The position numbers were made by a program, and so were the translations under genes. The notes under the pieces are model-generated. The model worked only from the letters and a program-made list of their open reading frames with translations. It was not told the origin of the DNA and did no database searches. Positions 16,889 through 25,820 of a stretch of 64,000 nucleotides of DNA are shown piece after piece; position 1 is the first letter of the stretch, and each line of letters begins with the position of its first letter. This DNA comes from Avedoeria sp964651245 (lineage in GTDB: Bacteria > Chloroflexota > Anaerolineae > Epilineales > Epilineaceae), in contig CAZYVI010000013.1 in NCBI GenBank assembly GCA_964651245.1, forward strand, positions 55,575 to 119,574, given 5' to 3'.

Positions 16889-18360
16889 CGGCGGAGCGTC
16901 GGGCGCAGCATCGCCCAGAGGTCGCGCAGCGTCTGGCGCTGGACGACCCAGAGCGCGCCGGCGAAGCCGAGCGCGAAGACGATGCCCTTCGTCGCCCCGC
17001 CCAGCCACGGCGACGGCGCCGGGCCCAGCAGCCGGACGGCTGCCAGGGCGAGCGCGATGCCGGCCGCCGTGGCCACCGCCGGCGGCAGCCACAGGGTGTG
17101 GAACGGGACGTCGACGTGCCGGCGGGCGCGGCGGGCCAGGTGGGCCACGCCGACCAGCGCCATGATGTCGACCGCCACCGCCACGCCCTCGATGCCGTAG
17201 CGGGGGCCGAGCAGCCCCAAGCCGACGGCCAGGACCGCCAGCTGGAGCGCGGCGCTCCGCAGCACCGGCGACGGCTCGCCCAAGCTGACGAGCATATCGA
17301 CGAGGCTGAGGCGCAGCGGGTCGGTCAGGGTAAAGAGCATCATGAGCTGGAACGGCACGACGATCGGTCGCCAGACCGGATCGAGCAGGACGGCGACGAT
17401 CTCGGGCGCCGTCAGGATCAAACCGCCGGTGGAGAGGAAGCCGCTCGTCAGCAGCAGCGTGTTGGCGGCGCGGTAGGTGGCCGACAGCCGCACCCGATCG
17501 CCCTTGAGCTCGGCGTAGGCGCCGCGGACGACGCTGGACAGCGGGCCGACGAGGAAGCTGCGGGGGAACGTCGCGAAGCGGTAGGCGCGCGAGTAGTAGC
17601 CCAGGCTGGTCGCCCCGAGCACCGTCCGCGTCCAGAGGTCGTCGAGGCGGTCGGTGACCAGCATGAACAGCCGCGCCGGCACGGCCTGGCGCGAAAAGCC
17701 CAGGTAGTAGCGGACGATCGCCGGATCGAGGTCGAAGCGCGGGCGCCAGAACGGCCGCCAGACCATGAGCAGTGCGCCCGAGATGATCACCGCCAGCACC
17801 TCGCCGCCCATGAGCGCCCACTTCGTCGCGCCGCCCAGCGCCAGCGCCACGCTGAACGAGGCCGAGCCGACGAGCTCGATGACGTCGGCGACGGCCATGC
17901 GGCGGTGGGCGATGCGGCGGGTCAGGATGACGCGCGGCGTGTCGAGGAACAGCGAGACGGCGCGCGTCAGCGTCAGGCCGACGAGGAAGAAGCGGATGAC
18001 CCCGGTGGCGAACAGGAGCGCGCCGGCGCACAGCACCACGGCCCAGGCCAGCGTGGCCAGGGTCTTGAGGGTGAACAGCACGTCGGCCGCGCGCCGCTCG
18101 TCCTCGGTCTCGCGGGTGCGGTTGAGGAACGCGCCGTCGATGCCGAGGCTGGCGACGACCGACGTCACGACGACGATGCTGCCGGCGGCCGCGAACTCGC
18201 CGAACAGGTCGACGTGCGCCGCCAGAAGGTTGGCCAGGAGCACGCTGCGGACGAACGTGATCCCCATCCGCACCGGGCTCGAGCCGACGCTCCACAACAG
18301 CGAGCGCACCGTGCGCCGGCCGACGCCGGTCGCCGCCAGCTCAGGCGTCGAGGTCGGCAT
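16885..18360 (-). CDS. Wzx-like polysaccharide flippase / oligosaccharide export protein
   Basis: This 491-residue membrane protein has about 12 to 14 hydrophobic segments and the RTVRSLLWSVGSSPVRMGITF N-terminus (first helix with basic residues) seen in PST/Wzx transporters. The central ARLFMLVTDRLDDLWTRTVLGATSLGYYSRA region is typical of the MOP-superfamily O-antigen flippases. It likely moves a lipid-linked oligosaccharide across the membrane. No Wzy-like polymerase or ABC exporter is seen in the operon. It overlaps the epimerase gene upstream by 20 nt and the glycosyltransferase downstream by 4 nt. Confidence 0.85.
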   Translation of the reverse strand: MPTSTPELAATGVGRRTVRSLLWSVGSSPVRMGITFVRSVLLANLLAAHVDLFGEFAAAGSIVVVTSVVASLGIDGAFLNRTRETEDERRAADVLFTLKTLATLAWAVVLCAGALLFATGVIRFFLVGLTLTRAVSLFLDTPRVILTRRIAHRRMAVADVIELVGSASFSVALALGGATKWALMGGEVLAVIISGALLMVWRPFWRPRFDLDPAIVRYYLGFSRQAVPARLFMLVTDRLDDLWTRTVLGATSLGYYSRAYRFATFPRSFLVGPLSSVVRGAYAELKGDRVRLSATYRAANTLLLTSGFLSTGGLILTAPEIVAVLLDPVWRPIVVPFQLMMLFTLTDPLRLSLVDMLVSLGEPSPVLRSAALQLAVLAVGLGLLGPRYGIEGVAVAVDIMALVGVAHLARRARRHVDVPFHTLWLPPAVATAAGIALALAAVRLLGPAPSPWLGGATKGIVFALGFAGALWVVQRQTLRDLWAMLRPTLRR

Positions 18361-19387
18361 CGCCGTCGATCTCGGGGCCGGGGGCGGGGCGGGACCGGGC
18401 GGCCGCGTCGGTTCGCCACCACGCCACGGTGCGCGCGATGCCGTCGGCCAGCGCGACGGATGGCGCGTAGCCGAGGGCGGCCCGGGCGCGGCCGATGTCG
18501 GCGCACGAGCGCCGGATGTCGCCGGGCCGCGCCGGGCCGGTGACGATCGGGCTGGCGCTGGCGCAGGCGGCGCGCACCTGCTCGGCCAGCGCGCGGACGG
18601 AGGTTTCGACGCCGGCGCCGATGTTGTAGACCTCGCCGCTTCCGGGCGGCCCGAACAGCGCGGCGCGCACGGCGGCCGCCACGTCGCCGACGTAGACGAA
18701 GTCGCGCGTCTGGGCGCCGTCGCCGTGGACCTCGATCGGGGCGCCGGCCGCGGCGGCCTCGATGAAGCGCGAGATCACGCCGCAGTACGGGTTGGCCGGG
18801 TCTTGGCGCGGGCCGAAGACGTTGAACAGCCGCAGCGACAGCGCCGGCGTGCCCCGGTCGCGGGCGGCGGCATGGAGGTGGAGCTCCGAGGCCAGCTTGT
18901 GGATGCCGTAGGGCGAGAGCGGCTGCCCGACCGCCCCCTCGCCGATCGGCAGCGCGTGCGGGCCGTCGGCCGTGCCGTCGCCGTACACCGCCGCCGACGA
19001 AGCGTAGACGAGCTGCCGCACACCGTGCGCCGCCGCCCACGCCAGGGCGTGCAGCGTTCCGCCCAGGTTCGTCGCGAGGTCGGGCCACGGATCGGCCAGC
19101 GACGCCGCGACCGAGGTCTGGCCGGCCAGGAGGACGGCGTGGGTGACCGGGCCGCGGCTCGCGGCGAAGGGCGCGACGAGCGGCGCCAGGGGCTCGGCGG
19201 CGCTCGCCCGGACGATCGCCAGCCGCGGGTCGCCGGACCACCGCGCCAGGTTCGCCAGCCGCCCGGTGCTCAGGTCGTCGACGACGAGGACCGCGGCGCC
19301 GTCCTCCAGCAGCATGTCGACGACGTGCGAGCCGATGAACCCGGCGCCGCCGGTGACGAGGACGCGGGCGCCGGCCGCGGCGCTCAT
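18341..19387 (-). CDS. Extended SDR nucleotide-sugar epimerase/dehydratase
   Basis: The 348-residue product is an extended short-chain dehydrogenase of the UDP-glucose 4-epimerase type. It has the NAD-binding VLVTGGAGFIGSHVVDML near residue 9, the LAGQTSVAASL segment, YASSAAVYGDG with the catalytic Ser/Thr, and YGIHK for the Tyr-x3-Lys pair. RLFNVFGPRQDP and DFVYVGDVAAAV complete the family signature. It may interconvert the configuration of a UDP-sugar used by the operon, for example C4 of a UDP-N-acetylhexosamine. The C-terminal 20 residues are charged and variable. Confidence 0.88.
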   Translation of the reverse strand: MSAAAGARVLVTGGAGFIGSHVVDMLLEDGAAVLVVDDLSTGRLANLARWSGDPRLAIVRASAAEPLAPLVAPFAASRGPVTHAVLLAGQTSVAASLADPWPDLATNLGGTLHALAWAAAHGVRQLVYASSAAVYGDGTADGPHALPIGEGAVGQPLSPYGIHKLASELHLHAAARDRGTPALSLRLFNVFGPRQDPANPYCGVISRFIEAAAAGAPIEVHGDGAQTRDFVYVGDVAAAVRAALFGPPGSGEVYNIGAGVETSVRALAEQVRAACASASPIVTGPARPGDIRRSCADIGRARAALGYAPSVALADGIARTVAWWRTDAAARSRPAPGPEIDGDADLDA

Positions 19388-20724
19388 CGGGCCGCGCCGG
19401 CGTCGCCGGGGCGCGCGGGGCTGCCCCGGCGGGCCACCGCCTCATCGAGCGTCGCCCGCAACGCCTCGGCGAACGCCGGGTAGTTGGCCTCGGCCCGGTA
19501 GCGCGCCCGCCATGACGCCTTGGCGGCGGCGCGCGCCGCCGCCGCCGGGGTGCCCGGCCGGAACGCCGCCAGCGCCGCCGCGATCGCCGCGGCCGACGCG
19601 TCCGCGGCGACCAGGCGCCCGTTGCCGTCGTCGACGATCTCGGGCGTGCCGCCGACCGCCGTGGCGACGCACGGGACGCCGTAGCTCTGGGCTTCCATGA
19701 GGGCGACCGAAACCCCTTCGCTGGCCGAGGTGTTCAGGCAGACATCGACGGGACGCGCGGCGTAGTGGGCCGCGATCTGCGCGCCCTCGACGTGACCGTG
19801 CAGCGTCCACGCCACGTTCGGCCCGAGCGAGGCGTTGGCCAGCGCCTCGACGGCCGGGCGCGTCGGCCCGTCGCCGAAGTGGTCCCAGGCGATCGGTCGG
19901 CCGGGCTCGGCGGCGGCGAGGGCGGCGATGGCCGCCACGGCCACGTCGAGCCGCTTGACCGGCCGGCAGCCGCCGCAGGTCACGATCCGCAACCCGCCGT
20001 CGGCCGACGGCGCGGCGTCGAGGCCGGGGTCGGGCACGCCGAGGCGATGGGTGACGATGCGCCCCGCGGCGGCCGGCGCGCGGCGCAACAGGGCGGCGCG
20101 GCCGGCGTCCGAGACCGGAAAGATCCCGTCTGCGGCGGCGATCGTCGCCGCGCGCAGCGGCAGGTACGGCGGCCGGTAGCGGTCCTCGAGCACATCGCCG
20201 CCGTGGGCGCGCGAGACGATCGCCGCCGGCCCGAGACGGCGCCGGGCGCGGCCGAGGCCGTAGGTGAGCGGGCCGAGCCAATAGCTGTAGTAGAGCGTCG
20301 GCCCCGGCGCGGGCGGCAGCGCGGCCGGCAGCCAGGCCGCGAGCGCCCGCGCCCGGCGGGCGTAGAGCATCGCGGACCGCAGCGAGACCTTGTGGGCCGT
20401 GACGGGCAGGCGGCCGACGACGTCGGCCCACCAGGCCGGCGTGCGCAGCCCGGCCGCGGCGTCGGCCCAGCGCTCGGGCACGATGCGCCGATAGACGGCG
20501 GCCCAGCGCTCGTCGACCGCGATGCCCGGCGGCACCGCCCGGCGCGTTGCCTCGAGTCGGCTCGGCACGACGACGACCGGGTCGAATGCCGCCGCCAGCC
20601 ACGGCAGCTCGTCGGCGAGGAACGTCTCGCCGGCGCCGGTCGGGTAGGACGCCGTGAAGAGCACGAGCCGCGATGCGGAGCGTTCGCCGGCGGCCATGGC
20701 CGTCACGGTGCGGCCGGCCGTCAC
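19384..20724 (-). CDS. Family-4-type glycosyltransferase
   Basis: The product is a GT-B glycosyltransferase of about 446 residues. It has LVLFTASYPTGAGETFLADE at the N-terminus, a family hallmark, a SRAHGGDVLEDRYRPPYL acceptor-side segment, IVTCGGCRPVKRLDVAV, and VCLNTSASEGVSVALMEAQS with the E-x7-E donor site (EGVSVALME). The start is taken as the GTG at 20722-20724, which overlaps the preceding TGA by 4 nt as at most junctions in this operon; the ATG at 20695-20697 is an alternative. Similar enzymes are found in exopolysaccharide loci. Confidence 0.85.
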   Translation of the reverse strand: MTAGRTVTAMAAGERSASRLVLFTASYPTGAGETFLADELPWLAAAFDPVVVVPSRLEATRRAVPPGIAVDERWAAVYRRIVPERWADAAAGLRTPAWWADVVGRLPVTAHKVSLRSAMLYARRARALAAWLPAALPPAPGPTLYYSYWLGPLTYGLGRARRRLGPAAIVSRAHGGDVLEDRYRPPYLPLRAATIAAADGIFPVSDAGRAALLRRAPAAAGRIVTHRLGVPDPGLDAAPSADGGLRIVTCGGCRPVKRLDVAVAAIAALAAAEPGRPIAWDHFGDGPTRPAVEALANASLGPNVAWTLHGHVEGAQIAAHYAARPVDVCLNTSASEGVSVALMEAQSYGVPCVATAVGGTPEIVDDGNGRLVAADASAAAIAAALAAFRPGTPAAAARAAAKASWRARYRAEANYPAFAEALRATLDEAVARRGSPARPGDAGAAR

Positions 20725-21452
20725 GCCGCCGGGCGGCGGACGGTCACCAGGATGCCGTCGCCGAAGAACGGGCTCAGGCGGAGCAGGATCCGGCCGACGG
20801 TCCGCTCCGGCAGGCCCCGCCACCGCGGCCGCAGGCGCCGGAGCCAGCCGCGCGGCGAGCGCGACGGCGGGACGTCGGGCAGCAGGAACTGGTACATCGC
20901 GCCGTCGACGACCTCGAGCCCGTGCTTGCCCAGCAGGTTCGTGAGCGTGTAGTACGAGAAGTAGGCGTTGTGGTCGGGGTGGACGAGCTCGTGGCCGCGG
21001 ACCAGCCCGACCAGCGTGGCGTACTTGAAGGCGTTGGGGACGCTGATCACGAGCTCGGTCCGGCCCGGCGCCATGAGCGCCTGGACGCTGTCGAGGAACA
21101 GGCCTGGGTTGGAGAGGTGCTCGACGAGCTCGCTGGCGACGATGACGTCGAACGCCCGACCGGCCAGCTCCGGCGTCGACCCGACCGTCGCCGCATCGGC
21201 CACGGCCAGGTTCGGCACGCCGTGCGATCGCAGAAAGGCGATGCCCGCGGCGTCGACGTCGACCCCCCAGAGCTCGGCCGCCACGCCGTCCAGCCGTTGG
21301 TGCATCAGCTCGCCGCGGGCGAAGCGCTCGGCCAGGATGCCGCTGTCCACGCAGCCGATGTGGAGGACCCGCCGGCCGGCGCAGCGCCGAAGGACGTAAT
21401 CGTGCCGGCCGTGGACGCGGGGGACGCGGGGCAGCCGCTGGACGAAGTTCAT
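20721..21452 (-). CDS. SAM-dependent methyltransferase of the glycan operon
   Basis: The 243-residue product is a class I methyltransferase: RRVLHIGCVDSG is motif I, LWGVDVDAAG follows at the next strand, and FDVIVASELVEHLSNPGLFL is the post-I region typical of the Methyltransf_23/11 group. It likely methylates a sugar or a lipid-linked intermediate. The C-terminal part is basic and may associate with the membrane. Its ATG at 21450-21452 overlaps the TGA of the dehydrogenase gene, and its own TGA overlaps the next GTG. The acceptor cannot be told from sequence. Confidence 0.83.
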   Translation of the reverse strand: MNFVQRLPRVPRVHGRHDYVLRRCAGRRVLHIGCVDSGILAERFARGELMHQRLDGVAAELWGVDVDAAGIAFLRSHGVPNLAVADAATVGSTPELAGRAFDVIVASELVEHLSNPGLFLDSVQALMAPGRTELVISVPNAFKYATLVGLVRGHELVHPDHNAYFSYYTLTNLLGKHGLEVVDGAMYQFLLPDVPPSRSPRGWLRRLRPRWRGLPERTVGRILLRLSPFFGDGILVTVRRPAA

Positions 21453-22888
21453 GCCGCGGCCCCGTCGTCGTGACGGGTCCCGACGCCGATCGTCCGGACC
21501 GTCCAGCCGGCCCGCCGCGCCGCAGCGGCATCCACGACGCGCCGCCCGTCGACGAGGACGCGCGTCCGGACCCGCCGCGCCAGCGCCGCCCAGTCGAGGT
21601 CGCGGTAGGCGCCGTGGCCGACCATGACGACGACCGCGTCGGCGCCGTCGACGACCGACTCGACGGTCCGGCCGCGGTAGGCGGGCACCCATGGATCGTG
21701 GGCCGCGACGTCGGCGCCCCGCGCCGCCAGGTCGGCGACGAGGGCGGTGCTGGGGCTGTTGCGGTCGTCCTCGGTGTTCTCAAGGTAGCTCATGCCGAGC
21801 ACGGCGACGCGGCTGCCGTCCAGGGCGCGGCCGTGCCCGGCCAGGCTGGCGGCGGTCAGCTCGGTCATGTGGGCCGGCATCCCGTCGTTCACGGCGCGCG
21901 CGGCCGGGATCAGGCGCGCCGTCGTCGCCGCGCCGCGGTCGTCCAAGCCGGCCAGGCCGCTGACGAGCAGCCACGGGTCCTTGGGGATGCAGTGGCCGCC
22001 GACGCCGGCGCCGGGCAGCAGCATGTTCCGTCCAGGCGACTGGTTGAGCAGCTCGCGCACCCGCCAGACATCGGCGCCGACGGCCTCGCAGATGAGCGCC
22101 ATCTCGTTGGCGAAGGCGATCTGGACGTCGCGGTAGGCGTTCTCGCCGGTCTTGACGAGCTCGGCCGTCAGGGCGTCGCTGGCGTCCAGCGTGGCGGTCG
22201 GGTCGGTGACGACGTGCCGGTAGAGCCGCAGCGCCACGTCGGCCGCGCGCGGCGTCGCGCCGCCGACGACGCGGCTCATCGACGCCAGGTTCGCCAGCAG
22301 CCGGCCGGGCATGACGCGCTCGGGACAGTGGACCAGCAGGACGTCGTCGCCGATCGCCAGCCCGCTCGTCTGCTCGAGCGCCGGGGCGACGACGCGGTCC
22401 ATCGTCCCCGGCGCCAGCGTGCTCTCGACGACGACGAGCGTGCCGGGCCGAAGGCGCGGGCCGATCGCCGCCAGGGCGCCCTCGAGCGCGCGGTAACCCG
22501 GCCGGTGCGTGGCGGGGTCGACCGGCGTGTCGACGGCGACGAGGACCGCGTCGCAGCCGCGCAGCGCCTCGGGGTCGGTCGTGGCCTCGAGCCGCCCGGC
22601 GGCGACGACGCGCGCCAACAGCTCGGGCAGGCCGGGCTCGTCGCCCTCGAACGGCACCCACCCGGCGCGGATGGCGTCGACCTTCGGTGCGCTGATGTCG
22701 AGCCCGACGACGGTGTACCCCGCGCCGGCCAGCGTGCAGGCCACCGGCGTGCCGACGAAGCCGAGGCCGACGACCGCCAGCCGGGCGGTGCGGTCGTCGA
22801 GGCGGGCGGCGAGCCCGTCGAAGGCGTCGGGGTCGTGCCGCGCGAGGTCGGCGTCCGCACCCGGCGTTCGATCGCCGTAGCCGCTCAT
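21449..22888 (-). CDS. UDP-sugar 6-dehydrogenase (WbpA/WecC family)
   Basis: The enzyme oxidises C6 of a UDP-hexose or UDP-N-acetylhexosamine to the uronic acid. The 479-residue product has LAVVGLGFVGTPVACTLAGAG (NAD site, near residue 38), VLVAVDTPVD, VVVESTLAPGTMD, the ELVKTGENAYRDVQIAFANE helix and GAGVGGHCIPKDPWLL with the catalytic Cys. These match the UDP-GlcNAc/UDP-ManNAc dehydrogenase branch (WbpA, WecC). Together with the next three genes upstream in the operon it reproduces the WbpA-B-E-D set, so the predicted product is UDP-GlcNAcA. It overlaps both neighbours by 4 nt. Confidence 0.9.
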   Translation of the reverse strand: MSGYGDRTPGADADLARHDPDAFDGLAARLDDRTARLAVVGLGFVGTPVACTLAGAGYTVVGLDISAPKVDAIRAGWVPFEGDEPGLPELLARVVAAGRLEATTDPEALRGCDAVLVAVDTPVDPATHRPGYRALEGALAAIGPRLRPGTLVVVESTLAPGTMDRVVAPALEQTSGLAIGDDVLLVHCPERVMPGRLLANLASMSRVVGGATPRAADVALRLYRHVVTDPTATLDASDALTAELVKTGENAYRDVQIAFANEMALICEAVGADVWRVRELLNQSPGRNMLLPGAGVGGHCIPKDPWLLVSGLAGLDDRGAATTARLIPAARAVNDGMPAHMTELTAASLAGHGRALDGSRVAVLGMSYLENTEDDRNSPSTALVADLAARGADVAAHDPWVPAYRGRTVESVVDGADAVVVMVGHGAYRDLDWAALARRVRTRVLVDGRRVVDAAAARRAGWTVRTIGVGTRHDDGAAA

Positions 22889-23892
22889 CGCGCGGCGATC
22901 CCGTCGCTCGCCGCGGCGCGCTCGCCGGCCGCGACGACGGCGCGGGCCAGCCGCAGCGCCGCCAACCCGTCCTCGCCGCTCACAACCGGCGGCGTGCCGT
23001 CGCGCACCGCCGCCGCGAACGCCGCCAGCTCGGCCACCAGCGGCTCGCCGCCGTCGATGCGGATCGCGGTCGCGTTCCCCTCGACGACGCCCTGGAGTTG
23101 GCCGAACGTCTCCCAGTGGGCGTCGGCGGAGGCGTTCTGGTGGAACGTGAGCGTCTGCCGCAGGTAGTCGGCCACGAACATGCCGCCCTCGCCGGTCACG
23201 CTCAGCTGCCGGATCTTCGTCGGCGTCAGCCAGTTGATGTCGAGCAGGCCGATCGTCCCGCCCTCGAAGCGCAGCAGCCCCAGCAGCAGGTCCTCGTGGG
23301 CGGTGTGGATCCGGCGCGCCGTCTCGGCCTGGATGCGGATGACCTCGCGGCCGACCACCCAGCGCAGGATGTCGAGGTCGTGCGTCGCCAGGTCGATGAC
23401 GACGCCGACGTCGCGCACCCGGGCCGGGAACGGGCCGAGGCGGCGGGCCTGGACGGTGAACAGCCGCCCGAGCTCGCCGGCGTCGAGCCGCCGCTTCAGC
23501 TCGCGCACGGCCGGGTTGAACCGCTCCACATGGCCGACCGTCAGCACGACGCCGGCGGTGCGGGCGGCGTCGATCATCGCCCGCGCCTCGTCCTCGGTGG
23601 CGGCGATCGGCTTCTCGACGAGCAGCGCCACGCCGGCGTCGATGACGTCGCGCGCCACGCCCAGGTGCTGCGCGGTCGGGACGACGATGCTGACGAGGTC
23701 GGGGCGGGCCTCGGCCAGCAGCGCGCGGTGATCGGCGAAGACGGGGACGCGGAAGCGCCGGGCGACCCAGTCGCGGCTCGCGGCGGCCGGGTCGGCCACA
23801 CCGACGAGGTCGACGTCGTCGAGGGCGTCGAAGACGCGGGCGTGGTGGCGGCCCATCGCCCCGGCGCCGATGACGGCGGCGCGCAGCGTCAT
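22885..23892 (-). CDS. Gfo/Idh/MocA oxidoreductase, WbpB/WlbA-like
   Basis: The 335-residue product has the Rossmann start RAAVIGAGAMGRHHARVF, the EKPIAATEDEA motif with the catalytic Lys of Gfo/Idh/MocA enzymes, and VGHVERFNPAVRELK, a segment typical of the WbpB/WlbA branch. In that branch the enzyme oxidises C3 of UDP-GlcNAcA using NAD and prepares it for amination. The neighbouring dehydrogenase, acyltransferase and aminotransferase fit this role. The ATG at 23890-23892 overlaps the stop of the acyltransferase gene by 4 nt. Confidence 0.88.
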   Translation of the reverse strand: MTLRAAVIGAGAMGRHHARVFDALDDVDLVGVADPAAASRDWVARRFRVPVFADHRALLAEARPDLVSIVVPTAQHLGVARDVIDAGVALLVEKPIAATEDEARAMIDAARTAGVVLTVGHVERFNPAVRELKRRLDAGELGRLFTVQARRLGPFPARVRDVGVVIDLATHDLDILRWVVGREVIRIQAETARRIHTAHEDLLLGLLRFEGGTIGLLDINWLTPTKIRQLSVTGEGGMFVADYLRQTLTFHQNASADAHWETFGQLQGVVEGNATAIRIDGGEPLVAELAAFAAAVRDGTPPVVSGEDGLAALRLARAVVAAGERAAASDGIAAR

Positions 23893-24506
23893 CGCCTGGC
23901 CCCGGGCGGCGGGCCGGCGGCGTCCTCGACCGGCCGCCCGTCGACGAACGCCACACCGCAGGCGAAGCAGCGGTCGCGGGCCGGATCGAGCCGCTCGCCG
24001 CACTTGCAGACCCAGCCGATCTGCCGCGCTGGGTTCCCGACGACGAGCGCGAACGGCGCGACGTCGCGCGTCACGACCGCCCCGGCGCCGACGATCGCCC
24101 AGCGGCCGATGGCCACGCCGGTGACGACAACCGCCCCGGCGCCGATCGCCGCACCGTCGCCGACGGTTGTCCGGCCGACCGTCCAGTCGTCGGCGGCCTT
24201 GAGGCTGAGATCGGGGTTGACGGCGCGCGGGACGCGGTCGTTCGTGAAGCATGCCTGCGGGCCGACGAACACCCCGTCGCCGAGGGTGAGGCCGTGGTAC
24301 AGGAGCGCGCCGTTCTGGATCTTGCAGTTGCGGCCCACCGCGACGTCGCTGTCGACGTAGACGTCCTTGCCGACGATGCTGCCGGCGCCCAGCCGAACGC
24401 CCTCGCGGACCTGGCTGTGGTGCCAGACCTGGCAGCCGGCGCCGACCTCGGCCTCGGGGTGGACGATCGCGGTCGCGGCGATGCGGGCGCTCGGGTCGAC
24501 GGCCAT
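23889..24506 (-). CDS. Left-handed beta-helix N-acetyltransferase, WbpD-like, with C-terminal zinc knuckle
   Basis: The 205-residue protein is built of hexapeptide repeats (for example AIVHPEAEVGAGCQVWHHSQ, then VGKDVYVDSDVAVGRN), forming a left-handed parallel beta-helix that trimerises and uses acetyl-CoA. The WHHSQ segment with adjacent His is the family active site. It ends with a Cys-rich motif, CKCGERLDPARDRCFACG, which should bind zinc and appears in some WbpD homologues. It likely acetylates the C3 amino group of UDP-GlcNAc3NA. It sits between the aminotransferase and oxidoreductase genes. Confidence 0.88.
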   Translation of the reverse strand: MAVDPSARIAATAIVHPEAEVGAGCQVWHHSQVREGVRLGAGSIVGKDVYVDSDVAVGRNCKIQNGALLYHGLTLGDGVFVGPQACFTNDRVPRAVNPDLSLKAADDWTVGRTTVGDGAAIGAGAVVVTGVAIGRWAIVGAGAVVTRDVAPFALVVGNPARQIGWVCKCGERLDPARDRCFACGVAFVDGRPVEDAAGPPPGARR

Positions 24507-25642
24507 CAGCCGGCCGAGCTGGGCGCCGCGACGCCGACGGCTTCGGCGACGGCCGCCATCACCTCGTCGAACTCGGCGTCGGTCATGCCGGCGAACAGCG
24601 GCAGGTTGAGCACGCCGCGGGCCAGCCGGTCGGCCTCGGCGCCGCCGACGGCCGCCGCGAGGTGGCCGGCCGCGCCGGGCTGGGTGCGCATCGAGCCGGG
24701 GTAGACCGTTCCGAAGCCGATGCCCCGCTCGGTCAACGCGGCCTCGATGGCCGGTCGGTCGGCCGGATCGTGGAGCGTCACGTTGAGGTAGCCGTTCTCG
24801 ACGAAGCCGTCGGGCGGGCCGACGACGCGGACGCCCAGCGCCGGCAGCTGCTCCTGGTAGCGCTCGGCGATCCGGCGGCGGGCGGCCAGCCGGTCGTCGA
24901 GGTGGTCCAGGCAGAGGTCGAGCCAGGCGGCGTCGAAGCCGCTCATCCGGCTGTTCCAGCCCACGGCGCCGTGGGCGTAGTGGTCGGTGCGGCCGTGGTT
25001 GGCCAGCATCCGGACCGTGCCGGCGAGGTCGGCCGTCGAACAGACGACGGCGCCGGCGTCGCCACAGGCGCCGAGCACCTTGGCCGGGTAGAACGACACC
25101 GTGGCGACGTGCGCACCGGCATAGATCGAGCGGCCGCGCCAGCGCACGCCCCAGCTCTGCGCGCCGTCCTCGACGAGGGGGATGTCGCGCGATCGACAGA
25201 ACGCGCGGAAGTCGTCGAGCCGGCGCGAGCCCCAGCCGTAGAGGTGGACGAGGATCGCGGCCTTCGGCCGGTGGGCGTCGACGGCGCGGACGAACGCGTC
25301 GTAGTCCAGCTGAAGGTCGATCGGGTCGATGTCGACCGTCACGACGCGCGCCCCGACGTTGACGACGGCCTCGAACGTGGCCCAAAACGTCGCGTCCGGG
25401 ATGACGACGACGTCGCCCGGCCCGACGCCCACGGCGCGCAGCGCGAGCTGCAGCGCGTCGGTGCCGTTCGCGCAGGCGACGACGGCGGGGGCTTCGGCGG
25501 CCGCGGCCAGCCGCGCCTCGAGGCGCGCGACGTCGGGTCCACCGACGAAGCGGGTGTGGGCGGTGATGTCGCGCACGCGATCGAGCCAGCGGTCCAGGAA
25601 ACCGGGCTCGAAGCGTTGCAGATCGATGAACGGGACCGACAC
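24506..25642 (-). CDS. DegT/DnrJ/EryC1-type PLP sugar aminotransferase, WbpE-like
   Basis: This 378-residue enzyme transfers an amino group to a keto-sugar with PLP. It begins VPFIDLQRFEPGF, has ANGTDALQLALRAVGVGPGD (the phosphate-cup region), VEDGAQSWGVRW (Asp for the pyridine nitrogen) and SFYPAKVLGACGDAGA with the Schiff-base Lys. In the WbpABED pathway it aminates C3 of the keto sugar. The start is a GTG with AAGGAG at a 7-nt spacing, a good ribosome site. It is the first gene of the 13-gene operon that ends at 12178. Confidence 0.9.
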   Translation of the reverse strand: MSVPFIDLQRFEPGFLDRWLDRVRDITAHTRFVGGPDVARLEARLAAAAEAPAVVACANGTDALQLALRAVGVGPGDVVVIPDATFWATFEAVVNVGARVVTVDIDPIDLQLDYDAFVRAVDAHRPKAAILVHLYGWGSRRLDDFRAFCRSRDIPLVEDGAQSWGVRWRGRSIYAGAHVATVSFYPAKVLGACGDAGAVVCSTADLAGTVRMLANHGRTDHYAHGAVGWNSRMSGFDAAWLDLCLDHLDDRLAARRRIAERYQEQLPALGVRVVGPPDGFVENGYLNVTLHDPADRPAIEAALTERGIGFGTVYPGSMRTQPGAAGHLAAAVGGAEADRLARGVLNLPLFAGMTDAEFDEVMAAVAEAVGVAAPSSAG

Positions 25643-25820
25643 CCCGCGACTCCTTGCCGGCGACAGGCGCCTTGCGCCCGACAGAGCAGCCCATTATGCT
25701 ACGCGGCTCTGCCGGGGGGCCACGTTGGGCGAGCGGCCGGCGCCGTCCTGCGACCGTGCGCACGGCGCGGGTGTTCGACCCAAGGCGCCCTCCACCCCTT
25801 CTCCCACGCGAGGTCCGACC
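25643..25820 (-). promoter_or_regulatory. Divergent intergenic region with putative glycan-operon promoter
   Basis: This 178-bp gap separates the glycan operon from the plus-strand subtilase. The only AT-rich point is at 25693-25700, where CATAAT is read on the minus strand and TATGCT on the plus strand, so it could serve either side. It is flanked by CAGAGC (25682-25687) and GCTCTG (25706-25711), an imperfect inverted repeat that could be an operator. No convincing -35 is seen. Confidence 0.3.
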
